Below are positions 34,505 through 36,461 of a DNA stretch of 36,461 nucleotides, in pieces (position 1 is the first letter of the stretch; each line of letters starts with the position of its first letter). This stretch comes from Bacteroidales bacterium (GTDB lineage: Bacteria > Bacteroidota > Bacteroidia > Bacteroidales > Lentimicrobiaceae): the NCBI GenBank assembly GCA_024636955.1, contig JAGXGB010000030.1:1-36461 (forward strand), written 5' to 3'. The translations under genes were made by a program, and so were the position numbers. The notes under the pieces are model-generated. The model was given only the letters and a program-made list of their open reading frames with translations. It was not told where the DNA came from and ran no database searches.

Positions 34505-35860
34505 GTGAAAAAAGACTTTAGAAATGCCATTACATTGAAAGGCGACAAGAAGGTCATTCGTGGTTGGGTTATTTATGACTGGGCCAATTCGGCCTACCAA
34601 TTAACCATTGCAACGGTCATATTCCCATTTTACTTTCTTAGCGTAACCACTACCGGATCAAATGATGTAATTACCTTCTTTGGCCATGAGGTTATTAATT
34701 CAGTCATATATTCCTGGTCGGTAGCCATGGCATACTTTATTGTTGCCGGTCTTACACCATTATTATCTTCTCTGGCCGACTATACCGGAAGGAGAAAAAG
34801 CTTCATGAAGTTCTTTACATGGTTAGGTGCCCTTTCATGCGGATCACTATTCTTCTTTGACTCCAACTACATTGAAATAGGTATAATCGGCTTCACACTT
34901 GCTACTTTGGGCTACGGAGGAAGTCTGGTTTATTACAACTCTTTCCTGCCTGTAATAGCTGAAAAGAAAGAACAGGATAAAATAAGTGCCCGTGGATATT
35001 CGCTCGGTTATTTAGGCGGGGTAGTACTCCTGATGTTTAATCTGATGATGGTAATGAAGCCTGAGCTGTTTGGAATTACAAGTTCAACACTTCCAGCCAG
35101 AATTTCCTTTGTTACTGTTGGTTTATGGTGGATAGGCTTCGCTCAGATAACTTTTAACAGGCTCCCTAAATACACCTTCAGAAAAAGGCGAAAAGACAAA
35201 GAAACCAATATTCTCTTCGAGGGCTACACTGAGCTTAATAAAGTGTTTCAGAAAGTACGTAAATCACGTAGGTTAACCACTTTCCTTTTGGGATTCTTCT
35301 TTATAATGATGGGTCTCATCACCACTATGTTTATGGCACCCACCTATGCCGATAAAGAGATAGGCATTGACCAGGATACCCTTATTCCCATACTGATAGG
35401 TATTCAGTTGATAGGAATGGCAGGGGCATGGTTTTTCTCCAGACTATCTGCTAAAATAGGAAATCTCAAAGCCCTCATTATTTCCGTGACTATATGGATA
35501 CTTGTCTGCTCCGGGGCTTCAGCAATAGTCAATGCTACTGAATTTATTGTTGCAGCATTCTTTATAGGAATTGTTATGGGTGGCACCCAATCACTTGCTA
35601 GGTCAACCTACAGCAAGATGATTCCTACCGATTCTACTGAGCACACCAGTTACTTCAGTTTCTATGATGTAATGGAAAAACTGGCTTCTGTTGCCGGCAC
35701 TTTCACTTTCGGACTTATTGAAGCCCTCACCGGTAGCATGCGATACTCAGTAGCTGCCATTGCAATTTTCTTTATTATTGGTGCTATCTTCCTGGGAACT
35801 ACACTATATTTTGAAATTCATACAAGCCATGCAGAGGTTGAACCTGTGAAGGTTAGATAA
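34505..35860 (+). CDS. MFS transporter, UMF1/Atg22-like
   Basis: 451 residues. GTG at 34505 is the start: TAA at 34493 closes the frame upstream and the first internal ATG would remove the signature. DWANSAY (25-31) at the head of the first membrane helix is characteristic of the UMF1 / Atg22-like branch of the major facilitator superfamily. LADYTGRRKSFMKFF gives the helix 2-3 loop motif. About 12 hydrophobic helices span the rest, and a charged loop (FRKRRKDKETNILFEGY, about 224-241) divides the two halves. Atg22 exports amino acids from the yeast vacuole; substrates of bacterial members are mostly unknown. A role in taking up peptides or amino acids released by the secreted peptidases would fit the context but is speculation. 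Confidence 0.9.
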   Translation: MKKDFRNAITLKGDKKVIRGWVIYDWANSAYQLTIATVIFPFYFLSVTTTGSNDVITFFGHEVINSVIYSWSVAMAYFIVAGLTPLLSSLADYTGRRKSFMKFFTWLGALSCGSLFFFDSNYIEIGIIGFTLATLGYGGSLVYYNSFLPVIAEKKEQDKISARGYSLGYLGGVVLLMFNLMMVMKPELFGITSSTLPARISFVTVGLWWIGFAQITFNRLPKYTFRKRRKDKETNILFEGYTELNKVFQKVRKSRRLTTFLLGFFFIMMGLITTMFMAPTYADKEIGIDQDTLIPILIGIQLIGMAGAWFFSRLSAKIGNLKALIISVTIWILVCSGASAIVNATEFIVAAFFIGIVMGGTQSLARSTYSKMIPTDSTEHTSYFSFYDVMEKLASVAGTFTFGLIEALTGSMRYSVAAIAIFFIIGAIFLGTTLYFEIHTSHAEVEPVKVR

Positions 35861-35918
35861 TAATGTCCCTATCCTTAGATGGCAAGGTATTTGATGTATC
35901 ATGTTGTAAAACAAATAA

Positions 35919-36461
35919 ATGAATGTTCATTTTCCGCATGATCTATGGGTAAACCTATTGGATTTAGCCTACAACCGTGTACTTACCGGCACAAAAGGCA
36001 TTGACAAAGCTTCAGAAGTTGCATTAAAATATAGGGGAACAGGATTAAATCTTGATCAACAGGCTCATGCATTAATTAAACGCCAGAGGCTGCTTGCCGG
36101 TAGTAGTGGTTTTATTACAGGACTTGGCGGCTTTATGTCATTACCGGTGGCAATACCTGCCAACATGGTCAGTGTAGTATTTATTCAACTCAGGATGATC
36201 GCTGCAATTGCTTATATGGGTGGTTATGACATCGAAGACAAGAAAGTTCGTTCAATGGTATTCACTTGCATGGCAGGCAATGCCGTCAAAGATTTTCTTC
36301 AGGAGATTGGTATAAGCGCAGGAACCCGATTAACACAGCGTCTTATAAACAGCATTTCAGAAAAAAGCCTTATAGCCATTAATCAAAAAGTTGGTTTCGC
36401 CTTAGTAGCCAAATCAGGCGGTAACGGGATTGTTAAATTAAGTAAAGTTGTACCCCTGGCA
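35919..36461 (+). CDS. EcsC family protein, N-terminal part (runs off right edge)
   Basis: Open frame from ATG 35919 (MNVHFPHDLWVNLLDLAYNR) with 181 codons and no stop before the edge. The pattern ALIKRQRLLAGSSGFITGLG, then the hydrophobic stretch FMSLPVAIPANMVSVVFIQL and RMIAAIAYMGGYDIEDKKVR, matches EcsC, including its glycine-rich hydrophobic segment and the following GYD. EcsC was named from the Bacillus subtilis ecs operon, where it accompanies an ABC exporter linked to secretion and competence; its biochemical role is unknown. It lies 58 bp after the MFS gene and may be in the same transcript. Confidence 0.85.
   Translation, partial: MNVHFPHDLWVNLLDLAYNRVLTGTKGIDKASEVALKYRGTGLNLDQQAHALIKRQRLLAGSSGFITGLGGFMSLPVAIPANMVSVVFIQLRMIAAIAYMGGYDIEDKKVRSMVFTCMAGNAVKDFLQEIGISAGTRLTQRLINSISEKSLIAINQKVGFALVAKSGGNGIVKLSKVVPLA

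Overview
The window reads as chromosomal DNA of a member of the Bacteroidota. The evidence is six proteins with Type IX secretion (T9SS) type-A C-terminal sorting domains, a TTG-N19-TAnnTTTG promoter, almost no Shine-Dalgarno sequences, AT-rich intergenic DNA, and families typical of the phylum. No phage, transposase, CRISPR array or tRNA was recognised.

Left part (1-7,012), housekeeping: a PhoH-like protein cut by the left edge (- strand), two tandem single-stranded DNA-binding proteins (- strand), a ChaB-family protein, then a probable operon of a 33-residue lysine-rich protein, a zinc-ribbon protein and DNA polymerase I. A ROK-family sugar kinase follows, with a degenerate 23-bp tandem repeat in its leader.

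Middle part (7,535-32,775), a secreted-enzyme island, all on the + strand: an M14 zinc carboxypeptidase, a C25 (gingipain-family) peptidase, a large Asp-box (BNR) adhesin-like protein, a second C25 peptidase, a sensor kinase and an NtrC-type sigma54 activator, a third C25 peptidase, a subtilisin-like S8 peptidase, and a peptidylarginine deiminase closely resembling Porphyromonas gingivalis PPAD. All seven non-regulatory products have a signal peptide and a C-terminal T9SS-like sorting domain (in the S8 peptidase the domain is more FlgD-like). The third C25 gene has a good sigma54 (-24/-12) promoter candidate and a palindrome placed like an activator site, so the embedded two-component pair may control it directly.

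The most interesting result is the PPAD-like deiminase. Its five catalytic residues and the two arginines that in PPAD hold the substrate C-terminal carboxylate are all in register with PPAD, and it carries extra modules PPAD lacks. With three gingipain-family peptidases and a carboxypeptidase beside it, the island looks like an extracellular system that cuts proteins and then modifies or trims the new C-termini.

Right part (32,857-36,461): a convergent POTRA-less Omp85-type barrel protein (- strand), a 23-bp GGGCATG repeat array, a UMF1/Atg22-like MFS transporter starting at GTG, and an EcsC-family protein cut by the right edge. Several intergenic regions carry short tandem repeats with periods near 11, 22-23 or 44 bp.
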